52,728 nucleotides of DNA, taken from contig NZ_SULH01000002.1 in assembly GCF_007115095.1 (NCBI RefSeq), forward strand, positions 1-52,728, written 5' to 3'. The stretch's first letter is position 1. Every line of letters starts with the position of its first letter. The notes below the pieces were generated by a model. That model was not told where the DNA came from and searched no databases. It saw nothing but the letters and a program-made list of their open reading frames with translations. Shown here piece after piece: positions 32,956 to 41,106 of the stretch. The stretch is from Levilactobacillus enshiensis. Its GTDB lineage: Bacteria; Bacillota; Bacilli; Lactobacillales; Lactobacillaceae. The position numbers were made by a program, and so were the translations under genes.

Positions 32956-34476
32956 TTAGTCTACTTCAGTTGTTAACCGTTGGCGTGCAGCCGCAATAAT
33001 CGGCTCAGCCAACCCCAACCGTTCCGCTAACCAGATAGCTTCACTGGCACCGACCTGATGAAGCAACAAACGATACGTCGGTTTTAGTGTCTGGGGATCA
33101 AAGGCCATCGTCGCCGTCATGAAGGTCGGACAAGCCACCGCGTATTCCTTGATTGCGCTAAAGTGGGTCGTCGCAATGATGGTGGCGTGCTGTTGTCGCA
33201 AGTACTCGATGATGGCAATGCTGAGGGCCGACCCCTCCTCAGGATCGGTACCACTCCCAATTTCATCCAGGAGCACGAGGGCATTGTGCTTGATGTTCGC
33301 CGTCATCTCTACTAACGTTGTCATCTCGGCGGCAAACGTACTCAACTGAGCTGTGATGCTCTGATTATCCCCAATATCGACCCAGAATTGACTGAAGACG
33401 GCCATTTCAGTGCCGACTGCAGCGGGTAACTCTAACCCCACCTGAATCATTAAGGCAAATAAGGCAATAGTTTTCAGAACAACGGTCTTGCCACCGGAGT
33501 TAGCCCCCGTGATCATCAGACCTTGCTGTGGGGTCAACTTAATATCGAGGGGCACGGCGTCTTTCAGTAACGGATGACGACCCGCCACGATTTTGATATG
33601 CTGCGTCGTATTCAGCTTAGGCAACCGACTATCCGTTTCCAAGCCGTACTGACCACGCGCCATAATTTGGTCGAACTGGCTAAGTAATGCTTGGTTCTTA
33701 GTCAAGGCGTCCCAACTATCGACCACGTCGCCCGTCAAGGTCACCAGTAGTTGGTAAACTTCACCACTTTCATCAGCAAGCAGGCCCGAAAGCACAGCTC
33801 CCTTCTTAGCGGCCGTAGCCGGTTCAAAGAAGACTGTGGACCCAGTTGCCGACTGATCGATGATCTGGCCCTTAAACCGATTCTTTTCCCCCGCTTTGAG
33901 TTGGACACACACCCGGTCATTGCGGGTGATTAGTCGGTTACTTTGGACGGAATGGGGATGCTTTTGCACAAACTGTGTCAGTGCCGTTTGAACCTGCTGC
34001 CGTTGTTTGCCGATTTTTTGGCGAATCTCGGCCAACTCAGGCGTGGCATCGTCCGCCACCTGACCGTGAACGATGATGTGCTCTAACCGTTGCTGTAACC
34101 CACTCAGCTGTGTCGTTGCCGTCATCAATTCCGTTAGCATAGGTGCCAGCGTCTGATGAACTTGTAGCGTAGACGTCAAACGCCGCAGATTAATCAAAAA
34201 GTGATTGATCAAGTCCAGTTGTGGCGCATTTAATAATAAGCCTTGGTCTAATTTTGTCTGTAAAGCCGTCAATTGATCTAAATCAAAGTAGGTAAACGTC
34301 ACATTATTCGCTAATAACCGGTGGGCTTCCGCCGTTAAGGTCAACTGCTTACGAACAGCACCTAAATCGGTCTGGTTAGGCATTGTTTGTAAGGCGGATG
34401 CGGCCCGTTTACTATGGGTATACGTGGCGACTGTGGCTAAGATTTGATCCAATTGGGTAATTTCTTTTAAGTTCAA
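32956..34476 (-). CDS. MutS2-like ATPase lacking the Smr nuclease domain
   Basis: A 506-residue MutS-family ATPase: N-terminal core and clamp helices (1-290), then Walker A TGANSGGKTVVLKT (about 319-332), DIGDNQSI, Walker B ALVLLDEIGSGTDPEEGS (about 392-409) and the TTHF switch His. This is the MutS2 order without mismatch-recognition domain I. True MutS2 (about 780 residues) continues with a coiled coil, a KOW-like part and a C-terminal Smr nuclease. All of these are absent, and a terminator follows at once. MutS2 acts in recombination suppression and, in Bacillus, on collided ribosomes. The start is TTG 34476 with AAGGAG; the leader has a uORF and alternative hairpins. Confidence 0.87.
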   Translation of the reverse strand: MNLKEITQLDQILATVATYTHSKRAASALQTMPNQTDLGAVRKQLTLTAEAHRLLANNVTFTYFDLDQLTALQTKLDQGLLLNAPQLDLINHFLINLRRLTSTLQVHQTLAPMLTELMTATTQLSGLQQRLEHIIVHGQVADDATPELAEIRQKIGKQRQQVQTALTQFVQKHPHSVQSNRLITRNDRVCVQLKAGEKNRFKGQIIDQSATGSTVFFEPATAAKKGAVLSGLLADESGEVYQLLVTLTGDVVDSWDALTKNQALLSQFDQIMARGQYGLETDSRLPKLNTTQHIKIVAGRHPLLKDAVPLDIKLTPQQGLMITGANSGGKTVVLKTIALFALMIQVGLELPAAVGTEMAVFSQFWVDIGDNQSITAQLSTFAAEMTTLVEMTANIKHNALVLLDEIGSGTDPEEGSALSIAIIEYLRQQHATIIATTHFSAIKEYAVACPTFMTATMAFDPQTLKPTYRLLLHQVGASEAIWLAERLGLAEPIIAAARQRLTTEVD

Positions 34477-34480
34477 TTTG

Positions 34481-34545
34481 TTCTCCTTGCAGCGAACAGC
34501 ATGGAGAAACCTTCAGTTATTTGACTTGTCGGTCCTGCTGTTTGC
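34481..34545 (-). promoter_or_regulatory. Candidate translational attenuator in front of the MutS2-like gene
   Basis: On the minus strand, segment 1 GCAAACAGCAGGA (34545-34533) can pair with segment 2, TCC then TGCTGTTCGC (34505-34503 and 34501-34492). Segment 2 also contains TTCTCC (34508-34503), which can instead pair with GGAGAA (34486-34481), the ribosome site of the gene. Segment 1 begins inside the uORF stop codon, so a terminating ribosome would choose between the two folds. Confidence 0.5.
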
Positions 34546-34598
34546 TAATACTTACACGAATTCGTGTCGGACATCGCGCGACAATCTACCGCACTCAT
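34545..34598 (-). CDS. 17-residue leader peptide upstream of the MutS2-like gene
   Basis: ATG 34598 lies eight bases after a perfect AAGGAG (34612-34607). The frame encodes MSAVDCRAMSDTNSCKY and stops at TAG 34547-34545. The ideal ribosome site, short length and exact overlap of the stop codon with the first arm of a downstream hairpin suggest a regulatory leader peptide rather than a functional product. No family is recognisable. Confidence 0.5.
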   Translation of the reverse strand: MSAVDCRAMSDTNSCKY

Positions 34599-34867
34599 TA
34601 ACGTCACTCCTTATTTTTCAATGGATTTAACTGTAACATACGCTAGTCTTTTGAGCAAATTCAGCCGCCGTGATTACTGGTTTGATTTCACAAACCAAAC
34701 CTGAGCGAGTGGCAATCCCCTTTCAACAACGATTTGGCGCCATATTTATAGTGCGTTTTTAATAAGCAAAAAAGGTTCTGCGGGCAATTAATTAGCGCAA
34801 CTAAACTAACCAGTCTTAGTCACACCACTATTGCCTTAGAACCCTTTCAATAATGCCCATATTCAAC
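34599..34867. other. Upstream region between the MutS2-like gene and endonuclease III
   Basis: Apart from the leader ORF ribosome site and the nth terminator hairpin, I see no gene. The MutS2-like promoter should lie at about 34620-34700, but clear -35/-10 boxes were not identified. Confidence 0.4.
34768..34847 (-). terminator. Structured terminator after endonuclease III
   Basis: The nested pairing AAAGGTTCT...AGAACCCTTT and GGCAAT/ATTGCC (34768-34788 with 34830-34847) encloses a loop of about 40 bases. It ends in a minus-strand T run. Confidence 0.6.
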
Positions 34868-35527
34868 TTAATCAGTAGACGGTTGTGCTTCGTTTTCCTC
34901 ATCCAATTGATCACAGTCGATAATTAACTGACAAACCTCTTTTTCGGGGGCTAACTTCATCGAGTACTTCCGGCCATATTCAATCATTGTATGATGGGCC
35001 TGATGCAGTTCCTCCGGCTGCAGGACACTTACGATCTTATTTTCAACCTGCAGCGGGGATGCCGACTGATCGACAAAATGAAGTCGCTTAGAGATTGCTG
35101 AAACGTGAGTGTCTACCGCAAAGGTCGGTTGGCCAAAGACATCGCTTAACACTACGTTGGCCGTCTTACGCCCCGCACCTGGCAAGGCCATGATGCCCTT
35201 TCGGTCGGTCGGAACCACATCATCAAGCTCTTCATGGACGATTCTAGCCGTCTTGATAATGTTACGTGCTTTGTTATGGAATAGCCCCACGCTCTTAATG
35301 ATTGCCTCAACGTCAGTCACGTTGGCAGCCATCAGGTCTTTGGGCTCCGGGTACTTGGCAAATAAGGTTGGCGTGACCTTGTTCACCGACACGTCCGTTG
35401 CCTGCGCACTTAAAATCACCGAAACCAGAAACTGGAAGGGTGTTCTGGCATCTAATGAGGGGCCCACTGGTCCAATGTCCGCTTCCATTTGATGAATAGC
35501 CCATACGATTTGTTTGTCTTTTAGCAT
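34868..35527 (-). CDS. nth: Endonuclease III-like DNA glycosylase without the iron-sulfur cysteines
   Basis: A 219-residue HhH-GPD base-excision enzyme that removes oxidised pyrimidines. The helix-hairpin-helix and catalytic Lys lie in ALPGAGRKTANVV (about residues 113-125), and the catalytic Asp in FAVDTHVSAISKRL (about 137). After these, Nth proteins normally carry C-x6-C-x2-C-x5-C for a 4Fe-4S cluster. Here the tail reads YGRKYSMKLAPEKEVCQL and IIDCDQLDEENE, with only two Cys and no valid spacing, so the cluster should be missing. The catalytic domain otherwise looks intact. Confidence 0.88.
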   Translation of the reverse strand: MLKDKQIVWAIHQMEADIGPVGPSLDARTPFQFLVSVILSAQATDVSVNKVTPTLFAKYPEPKDLMAANVTDVEAIIKSVGLFHNKARNIIKTARIVHEELDDVVPTDRKGIMALPGAGRKTANVVLSDVFGQPTFAVDTHVSAISKRLHFVDQSASPLQVENKIVSVLQPEELHQAHHTMIEYGRKYSMKLAPEKEVCQLIIDCDQLDEENEAQPSTD

Positions 35528-35638
35528 ACGGTTTCCTCGATTTCCTTAACGTCTTTGATTGTTGATTCAAGTTTACCGCAAAAGTGCCAGCGATTGGACT
35601 AAATCCAGCAACGGCTTACAAAAATATCTCCTTTCAGG

Positions 35639-35694
35639 CAGTAAAAATTGGTTCCAGAAAATCATCCACTGATTTCCAGAACCAATTTTTACTG
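35639..35694 (-). terminator. Terminator of the SnoaL-like gene
   Basis: A perfect 16-bp stem, CAGTAAAAATTGGTTC with GAACCAATTTTTACTG, and an inner GAAATCA/TGATTTC-type extension form one long hairpin. Confidence 0.85.
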
Positions 35695-35721
35695 GTTACC
35701 TGATTAAGACTTACCAGACGC

Positions 35722-36084
35722 CTAATCGCGGATTTCGACCTGCAAATAAGTTATCTGATTGTCTGAATCAAATTGATACGTGTCAAACCCGTGAAAGGCA
35801 AACAGCTGGCCACTACTCTTCCGGCCAGCAACGGCCCACTCGGCTTGGTAGTCCCCATCGGTCACATTGACCCGACATAGGTGGTGTAGCTCCTGATTGT
35901 CTTCGAAAAAATGCGTAAAGAAACTCGCAATTTTTACCGGTGTGTCAGCCATGACCCCATTAGCGCCTTGAACCACAGCAGTACTTGCAAAGAGCGCAAT
36001 TATTTGATCTCGAGCGTGCTCATCATGAGATGCTAAATCCGATAATTGAAAATACCGCCGAATAATTTCTGCTTTTTTATCCAT
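35722..36084 (-). CDS. SnoaL/NTF2-like protein
   Basis: A 120-residue single-domain protein with an NTF2-like cone fold: N-terminal helix (EIIRRYFQLSDLA), helix DEHARDQIIALFA, VQGANGV, and strands AEWAVAGRK and FAFHGFDTYQFD typical of nuclear-transport-factor-2 family ketosteroid-isomerase/SnoaL members. The residues needed for a given reaction cannot be told. Single gene with its own terminator; function unknown. Confidence 0.78.
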   Translation of the reverse strand: MDKKAEIIRRYFQLSDLASHDEHARDQIIALFASTAVVQGANGVMADTPVKIASFFTHFFEDNQELHHLCRVNVTDGDYQAEWAVAGRKSSGQLFAFHGFDTYQFDSDNQITYLQVEIRD

Positions 36085-36268
36085 GGAAGTTTCCTCCTCG
36101 CATAATCAATCAGTGTAGACTGATTACTTGAAAAGTAAAAGAATCTAATTAGCAGAAGTTACAAATAGTTCGGTCAATGATGCATACTAGCTGGGTATTG
36201 TGCTAAGTGAGCTAACCAATAGCCACGATTAGTCATGATTCCTGACTTAAAATGAACCCTTCGCTTCA

Positions 36269-36601
36269 CTAATGACGCGGCATGTCGTCCTTAAACCGCT
36301 GCTTCAGCTTCTGCTCACTTGCCTGTAGGAGGTCTTCCGCATCAATACCATACAAACTACTAATGACTAGTACCTGATCTAAGGCGTCCGCCAGCTCTTC
36401 TTTTAAGTTCGCCTGTAGCTCTTCAGGAGTTGCCTTCTTCTCACCCGGATGATCCCGACCAATCTCGATGGCGCGAATGGCGCGCGAAACTTCGCCCGCC
36501 TCCTCGGTCAGAAAATTCAGGTGAACAAAGGGAGAATATTGATACCAATTACGTTGCTTGTAAAAATCGACCAACCAGGCTTGATGTGCTGTAATCGTCA
36601 C
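36269..36601 (-). CDS. MazG-like nucleotide pyrophosphohydrolase
   Basis: The 110-residue all-alpha NTPase shows the MazG metal-binding pattern: LTEEAGEVSRAI (ExxE) and ELADALDQVLVIS (ExxD). This short form resembles stand-alone MazG-like enzymes that hydrolyse NTPs or dNTPs to monophosphates and pyrophosphate, a house-cleaning role. Both metal-ligand pairs are intact. Monocistronic. Confidence 0.85.
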   Translation of the reverse strand: MTITAHQAWLVDFYKQRNWYQYSPFVHLNFLTEEAGEVSRAIRAIEIGRDHPGEKKATPEELQANLKEELADALDQVLVISSLYGIDAEDLLQASEQKLKQRFKDDMPRH

Positions 36602-36727
36602 TTGCGGTTCCTCCTCTTATCTTTTAGGGTATATCTTCAACTTTACCAGACTTATTCCCTGACGCAACTAACCCTGCTTATAAATTAACTTATGATCCCA
36701 GAATCGATTGCTAATGTGCTTATTACC

Positions 36728-37354
36728 TCATTTCAACCGAGAAATCTTCTTTTCCGTACAAATAATGCCCCAAGCAGCTAGCAGCATGATGCCCATCGTA
36801 AACAAGACTGGCCCTAGCCAATTCGTCCTCGCGAGGAGCCACCCACCAATTCCTAAAAATAGGAGCGCCGGTAACCAGCCAACCCTAACTAGCCAAGGAT
36901 AGCGTTCCCGTAACAGTAGCTTTGGCGTCAACGCTAACTGTTGCTGAAACTTGTTAATCCCGTTCAAAACGTAGAGGTTCAAAAACCCTTGGGCAAAAAC
37001 AACTAAGGGTAACCATTGCTCAAGCGGTAATGACGAAAAAGAATATAATCCCCATACAGCTAAAAAAAGTGCTGCACTGGCCACCAATGGCCAACGAACA
37101 TTTTTTAGCCGCCCGCGAACGGTTTGCCGTTTAATCCCCAGAACAACCTGCGCGTCCTCTCGCATCAACTGATCCAAAGAAAGCTGGTACAGGTTACTTA
37201 ACGCAAGCAAGCTGTCAATGTCTGGATAGCTGTGACCCGTCTCCCAACTCGAAACCGTCTGACGCGCAACATGTAGTCGACTAGCGACGTCTTGTTGCGT
37301 GAAGTTCTGCTGCTGTCGCGTAAGCTTTAAGCGTTCTCCCACGCGTCCTACCAC
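36728..37354 (-). CDS. Membrane-bound XRE regulator with about four helices
   Basis: A 208-residue protein with an N-terminal XRE HTH (residues 6-62: TQQDVASRLHVARQTVSSWE and LYQLSLDQLM). A basic linker follows, then about four membrane helices (about 88-200). This layout matches BcrR-type one-component regulators that bind DNA while embedded in the membrane. The start is uncertain: GTG 37354 lacks a clear ribosome site and GTG 37342 is an alternative. No transporter gene adjoins it, so the regulon is unknown. Confidence 0.8.
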   Translation of the reverse strand: MVGRVGERLKLTRQQQNFTQQDVASRLHVARQTVSSWETGHSYPDIDSLLALSNLYQLSLDQLMREDAQVVLGIKRQTVRGRLKNVRWPLVASAALFLAVWGLYSFSSLPLEQWLPLVVFAQGFLNLYVLNGINKFQQQLALTPKLLLRERYPWLVRVGWLPALLFLGIGGWLLARTNWLGPVLFTMGIMLLAAWGIICTEKKISRLK

Positions 37355-37551
37355 TATTTTGATCAGCTTGGAACTGAGAGTACCCGCGTGAAGAAGTATG
37401 ACCTTTCTTTGACAGCTACCTTACGTTTTTCCTAAGCCAGCAAAGAAAGCGTAAAATCCAAGCAAAAAATGACCACGCCTAAGCAAAATGCGGTAGGATA
37501 GCAACATGTTAACCGTTAGAAACATTTGGAGCATTATTCGGAGGTGATTCG

Positions 37552-38067
37552 ATGCGCTGGGAACCTTTACTCATTATCTTACTCATGGCCAGTCTGTGTG
37601 GCCTGCTCATCATCACTACCGTTCGACGGACGCGAACACGTTGGTTTGCGCTGCTCGTTCTGAGCTATTTTACAGGCCTCGGTGCCATCTTATTCACACC
37701 ACTGGCCTTCACAGGTACGGCCGTTTACATCATGCCAGCCGGGCTTGGCCGTGTCAATCTGACCCATCTTGACATGTTCAACCTGGGCTTCTTAGAAAAC
37801 ATTCTAATGACCATTCCATTAGGGATGCTGATCAAATGGGTTTTCCCTAAAATTTCCATGTGGGGAGTTACCCTATTAGGTGTTTTTGCCGGTTCTAGTT
37901 TTGAAACCATTCAGTATATCTTATCCCATCACTGGTTAATTAACCGTAGTAGCGACATCAATGACGTTATCTCAAATACGATGGGCGTGGTTGTGGGCGG
38001 CATCGCTATCGCCGTTTACTACCGGATCGCGGCCAAACATCGGCAAAGGCCCCAGGCCATTGCCTGA
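37552..38067 (+). CDS. VanZ-family membrane protein
   Basis: A 171-residue protein with five or so helices. The motif region VFAGSSFETIQYILSHHWLINRSSDINDVISNTMGVVVGG (about 110-149) is the VanZ signature, including the Glu and the SxDxxDxxxNTxG block. VanZ gives low-level teicoplanin resistance in enterococci, but most family members in lactobacilli have no known role. GGAGGTG precedes the ATG. Single gene, convergent with the AbrB-like gene. Confidence 0.88.
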   Translation: MRWEPLLIILLMASLCGLLIITTVRRTRTRWFALLVLSYFTGLGAILFTPLAFTGTAVYIMPAGLGRVNLTHLDMFNLGFLENILMTIPLGMLIKWVFPKISMWGVTLLGVFAGSSFETIQYILSHHWLINRSSDINDVISNTMGVVVGGIAIAVYYRIAAKHRQRPQAIA

Positions 38068-38096
38068 TAATCACTAGCAATATCGCCTATGAATAT

Positions 38097-38137
38097 AGCA
38101 CCCGAGCACACTGAATAGTTCAGCGTGCTCGAGTGCT
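38097..38137. terminator. Bidirectional terminator between vanZ and the AbrB-like gene
   Basis: The stem AGCAC-CGAGCACACTGAA pairs with 38121-38137 around a three-base loop; one mismatch. Confidence 0.75.
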
Positions 38138-38149
38138 ACTTTCGTCTTA

Positions 38150-38413
38150 TTATTTATTTTCACCGTGCAACCAATGTTCAAAGTGAGGCGCACGGGTCAT
38201 ATCAAAGTTCCCCGCCTCGTCTACCCCGACCTGTTCCACCGAGATTTTAGCAATGATCTCCTGCCAAGCGACCGCAGCTGGTAGTCTGGCCATCATCACT
38301 TGGCCGTTAACCAGCGTCACGTTTAACTGGTCACCGGCAACCAGATTCAGTTCCTTTCGAATCTCAGCGGGAATAACGACCTGACCCTTACCTGAAATTT
38401 TCACTATCGTCAT
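38150..38413 (-). CDS. AbrB/SpoVT-family DNA-binding protein (orphan antitoxin-like)
   Basis: An 87-residue protein from ATG 38413 (GGGGTGA upstream), with the swapped-hairpin AbrB domain at the N-terminus: ISGKGQVVIPAEIRKELNL and GDQLNVTLVNGQVMMAR. The C-terminal half (45-87) is acidic and could bind a toxin as in MazE, but no toxin gene adjoins. It may be an orphan antitoxin or a transition-state-type regulator. Confidence 0.82.
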   Translation of the reverse strand: MTIVKISGKGQVVIPAEIRKELNLVAGDQLNVTLVNGQVMMARLPAAVAWQEIIAKISVEQVGVDEAGNFDMTRAPHFEHWLHGENK

Positions 38414-38487
38414 GAATCGTGTCACCCCAATTCTAAAAGTTTTCTTTACGAAGCTAACGATACACGCGACCCATCATTTGACCAAAC

Positions 38488-38515
38488 AAAAAGGACCGTC
38501 AACGAACAACGGTCC
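38488..38515 (-). terminator. Terminator of gtrA
   Basis: The stem GGACCGT/ACGGTCC has a minus-strand T run. Confidence 0.8.
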
Positions 38516-38606
38516 ATTACAAAATCAATATTTTAAATGTTAATCAACCAGTTAAACACTTATGGCATCGCCCGGTTTCTGCCGTAGGACGATTACAACG
38601 GGTCTT

Positions 38607-39041
38607 TCAATCGTCCACTGAAGATGTTTTCGTCTTACGAAAGACAAACCATTTGCTAAAGAAATAGTTTGCCACTACCACAACGACCTGATCGACCAGC
38701 TTCGTTAACATTTCGTTTTGCTGCAGGAGGGAGACCCCTACCCACATGATGGCCATATCCATCACTAGTGTCACGCCACGGGCCAGAAAGAATGAAACTG
38801 CCTCGCTCAATAAACGCTTCACCGACACAAAGTGTGAATGGAAGACCCAGACGCGATTGGTCACGTAAGCAAACAGAACGGATAAGAACCAAGCCCAGAC
38901 ATTCCCAACTTGGTAGTTCCACCCCCACAACGTGACCGTCACGTAAAAGACGACCAAATTGACCAACGTCGTCAACCCACCAAAGATCAGGTAAGCTAGA
39001 ACATCTTTATATTTCGCGTATAACTGTGTTAACCGGTTCAT
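38607..39041 (-). CDS. GtrA-family membrane protein
   Basis: A 144-residue protein with four helices: LAYLIFGGLTTLVNLVVFY at the start, NVWAWFLSVLFAYVTNRVWVF, and the closing NYFFSKWFVFRK. These are the GtrA/DPMS signatures. Members help flip undecaprenyl-phosphate-linked sugars or otherwise assist glycosylation of wall polymers. No glycosyltransferase gene adjoins, so the polymer is unknown. Confidence 0.9.
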   Translation of the reverse strand: MNRLTQLYAKYKDVLAYLIFGGLTTLVNLVVFYVTVTLWGWNYQVGNVWAWFLSVLFAYVTNRVWVFHSHFVSVKRLLSEAVSFFLARGVTLVMDMAIMWVGVSLLQQNEMLTKLVDQVVVVVANYFFSKWFVFRKTKTSSVDD

Positions 39042-39283
39042 TCGAAATTCTCCTCTGGTCGTGTTCTTTAGTCTCCGTTATAACTGAGTTTGCCCCGCCG
39101 TGCAAGGGACGATGCCTATTTGATATAAAAAATTAAAGTGTTGCGCTGGTCACTGCGCCAACCTTGGTGACTGGTTAGTTCGTGTTGCTGGTTAGACAGT
39201 GTGGCATTAGTGGTGGTCAGGTTTGACTTCATAAGTTAAAGTAATTATTTTAGTCTACACTAGTTTCCCAACGCACGCCATTG

Positions 39284-39318
39284 AAAAACACCATCCCGAC
39301 AGTGTCGACATGGTGTCT
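39284..39318 (-). terminator. Terminator of folT
   Basis: ACACCAT/ATGGTGT with inner GTCGAC pairing and a T run on the minus strand. Confidence 0.75.
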
Positions 39319-39324
39319 CTAATT

Positions 39325-39858
39325 TTAACGATTTAGTCTTTCCTGAATCATCTGGATCACGTGACTCTTAAGCACCAGATAAACCAATACGATTTGAATT
39401 GGCGTGGTAATCAACTGTTTGACCGCCCGAATTGGGAATAAGCTCCAAAACGGCGTCTGGTACATGATCGTCACCCATAAGGTATTTAATAATGCGTTGA
39501 CCAACACCGAGATGAGCACTGACGCAATAATAATGCGTCCCCAGCTCACTGGCTTCTGGTACAGAAATACCGCATAGATCAACGACCCGAGGACTGCTGA
39601 TACGGTAAAGCCCACAAAGTAAGGTCCGCCGGAAATCAAGGTGCCGACCACGTCGACCACTGCCGCCGTCATCATGCCCCACCATGGGCCAAACCATTTG
39701 GCCAATAAGGCAACCACCAAGAACGTAAAGCTAAACTTGATAAACGTGTTCCCAATCGAGAACCGACTAATTACCAGTTGTAGCGCCATCAACAGTCCCA
39801 TTGTAACCACACTCAACGTGTCCAGCTTGGGCAGCTGGGTTTTTGCCATTGTCTTCAA
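39325..39858 (-). CDS. folT: ECF transporter S component for folate (FolT-like)
   Basis: A six-helix substrate-binding membrane protein that joins the shared EcfAA'T module to import folates. The sequence shows ALQLVISRFSIGNTFIKFSF, the SGGPYFVGFTVSAVLGSLIY block and the RAVKQLITTPIQ helix characteristic of FolT. A tetrahydrofolate riboswitch immediately upstream supports the substrate. For the start, AGGAG abuts ATG 39867 with no spacing but lies nine bases before TTG 39858, so TTG (177 residues) is preferred; the ATG version would be 180 residues. Confidence 0.87.
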   Translation of the reverse strand: MKTMAKTQLPKLDTLSVVTMGLLMALQLVISRFSIGNTFIKFSFTFLVVALLAKWFGPWWGMMTAAVVDVVGTLISGGPYFVGFTVSAVLGSLIYAVFLYQKPVSWGRIIIASVLISVLVNALLNTLWVTIMYQTPFWSLFPIRAVKQLITTPIQIVLVYLVLKSHVIQMIQERLNR

Positions 39859-39875
39859 TTCAGACATCTCCTAAG

Positions 39876-39985
39876 GGAGTTGCCACATCGCTGCGGCCAA
39901 TGCGGAAATAAGATCGCGGGGAAATCCCCTTCGTCCGGTGTTCACATTGCGTTCCACCGGCACTTGACGCCCTATTTCCTACTCC
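39876..39985 (-). promoter_or_regulatory. Tetrahydrofolate (folT) riboswitch
   Basis: On the minus strand the order is GGAGTAGGAAATAGGGCG, then TCAAGTGCCGGTG, its complement CACCGGACGAAGGGG, then CCCCGCG, TTATTTCCGCATTG and AACTCC. This reproduces the THF riboswitch: P1 GGAGT/ACTCC (39985-39981 with 39880-39876), GGAAATA/TATTTCC, the GGCGTCAAGTG junction, a CCGGTG/CACCGG arm and the GACGAAGGG...CCCGCG arm. The folT ribosome site (AGGAG) lies just after P1, consistent with translational control by THF. Confidence 0.85.
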
Positions 39986-40039
39986 GTAAATTTTTAATAC
40001 AAGCAATAGCATACCATAACCCACTCAAACATGCACGAC

Positions 40040-40906
40040 TTACGCGCGATCAAAATCCTTGATCCAGGCTAAGGCCAGGGCCTTTTCACCCAAATGCGCC
40101 CCAATAACCGGACCGAAGTAGGACTGCTCTACCGGAATTTCCGGATACTGGGTCGCAATCTTGGCCGCCCAGTTCTGACCGCCCTCGGGATCGTTTGCAT
40201 TAATGACTAACGCCCGCAATGGGTAGTCGACCTGTGCCTGAGCCTCAACAAAGAGATCCTCTACACGAGCCAGTGCCTTTTTGCGCGACCGAACCTTTTC
40301 GAAGGCCACAATCTCGTGCGTCTCATCATCAAATGTCAGCAGGGGCTTGATCCGTAAAACACTTCCAATAAACCCAGAAGCATTAGACAAGCGCCCACCA
40401 CGCACCAAATTTTGTAAGTCGTCAACGACAAAATATTCCCCAATCGTCGACCGCAAGTCATCTAAGCGCGCAATAATCTCTTCGGGCTCCGCACCCTTAG
40501 CGGCCATCCGTGAGGCCTCAATCGCTAAGTAACCCATCAATTTTACCGTGATCTGTGAGTCATACGGAATCACCCGAATGTTTTCAATCGTGGGTGCAAT
40601 ATTTTTCAATTGGTTTACAAAACCTGAAATCGTGCTGGCCAAGTGAATACTGATGACAGCATCGTATCCCTCATCTGCCAATTGATTATATAAATTGATC
40701 ATTTCCCCCAATGGTGGTTGGGACGTACTGGGGAATGACTTGGAGTTACGGAGGCGGTCGTAAAATTCACTCGTGGTAATATCAACGTCTTCATCATAGG
40801 AGCGACCATCAATGATCACCGGAATCGGCACAACGTGAATGTGATACCGCTCGACCTCTTCTGCGGACAAATAGCTGGTACTATCGGTGACCACAGCAAT
40901 CTTCAT
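40040..40906 (-). CDS. DegV-family fatty-acid-binding protein
   Basis: The 288-residue protein from ATG 40906 begins KIAVVTDSTSYLS, with the conserved DST loop. It continues with KSFPSTSQPPLGEM and ISIHLASTISGF, the hallmarks of DegV/FakB proteins. These bind a fatty acid and present it to the kinase FakA. The C-terminal domain shows the usual PVEQSYFGPVIGAHLGEKALALAW ending. DegV paralogues in lactobacilli are numerous; the particular lipid is unknown. Confidence 0.92.
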   Translation of the reverse strand: MKIAVVTDSTSYLSAEEVERYHIHVVPIPVIIDGRSYDEDVDITTSEFYDRLRNSKSFPSTSQPPLGEMINLYNQLADEGYDAVISIHLASTISGFVNQLKNIAPTIENIRVIPYDSQITVKLMGYLAIEASRMAAKGAEPEEIIARLDDLRSTIGEYFVVDDLQNLVRGGRLSNASGFIGSVLRIKPLLTFDDETHEIVAFEKVRSRKKALARVEDLFVEAQAQVDYPLRALVINANDPEGGQNWAAKIATQYPEIPVEQSYFGPVIGAHLGEKALALAWIKDFDRA

Positions 40907-41106
40907 TCTTACACCTACTTTTTCTTTCATTTCGTCTACCTAGAATACCATTTTTCAGGACCCATGAAAACCAATACTTATGGCAAATCCTTTTATAACG
41001 GCATTTTAAAAGTTAAGTTTAACATTAAATGTGGTGAAACACACCTTTTTGCCATTGCGAGGGTGCTCAAGCCCCCCTACAAGGAGCCACCCTGGGCCAG
41101 TTGTAA

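Noticed and set aside
34768..34847. A riboswitch or T-box before the MutS2-like gene
   Set aside because: The structure lies at the 3' end of nth, has a terminator-like T run, and shows no T-box or specifier motif.
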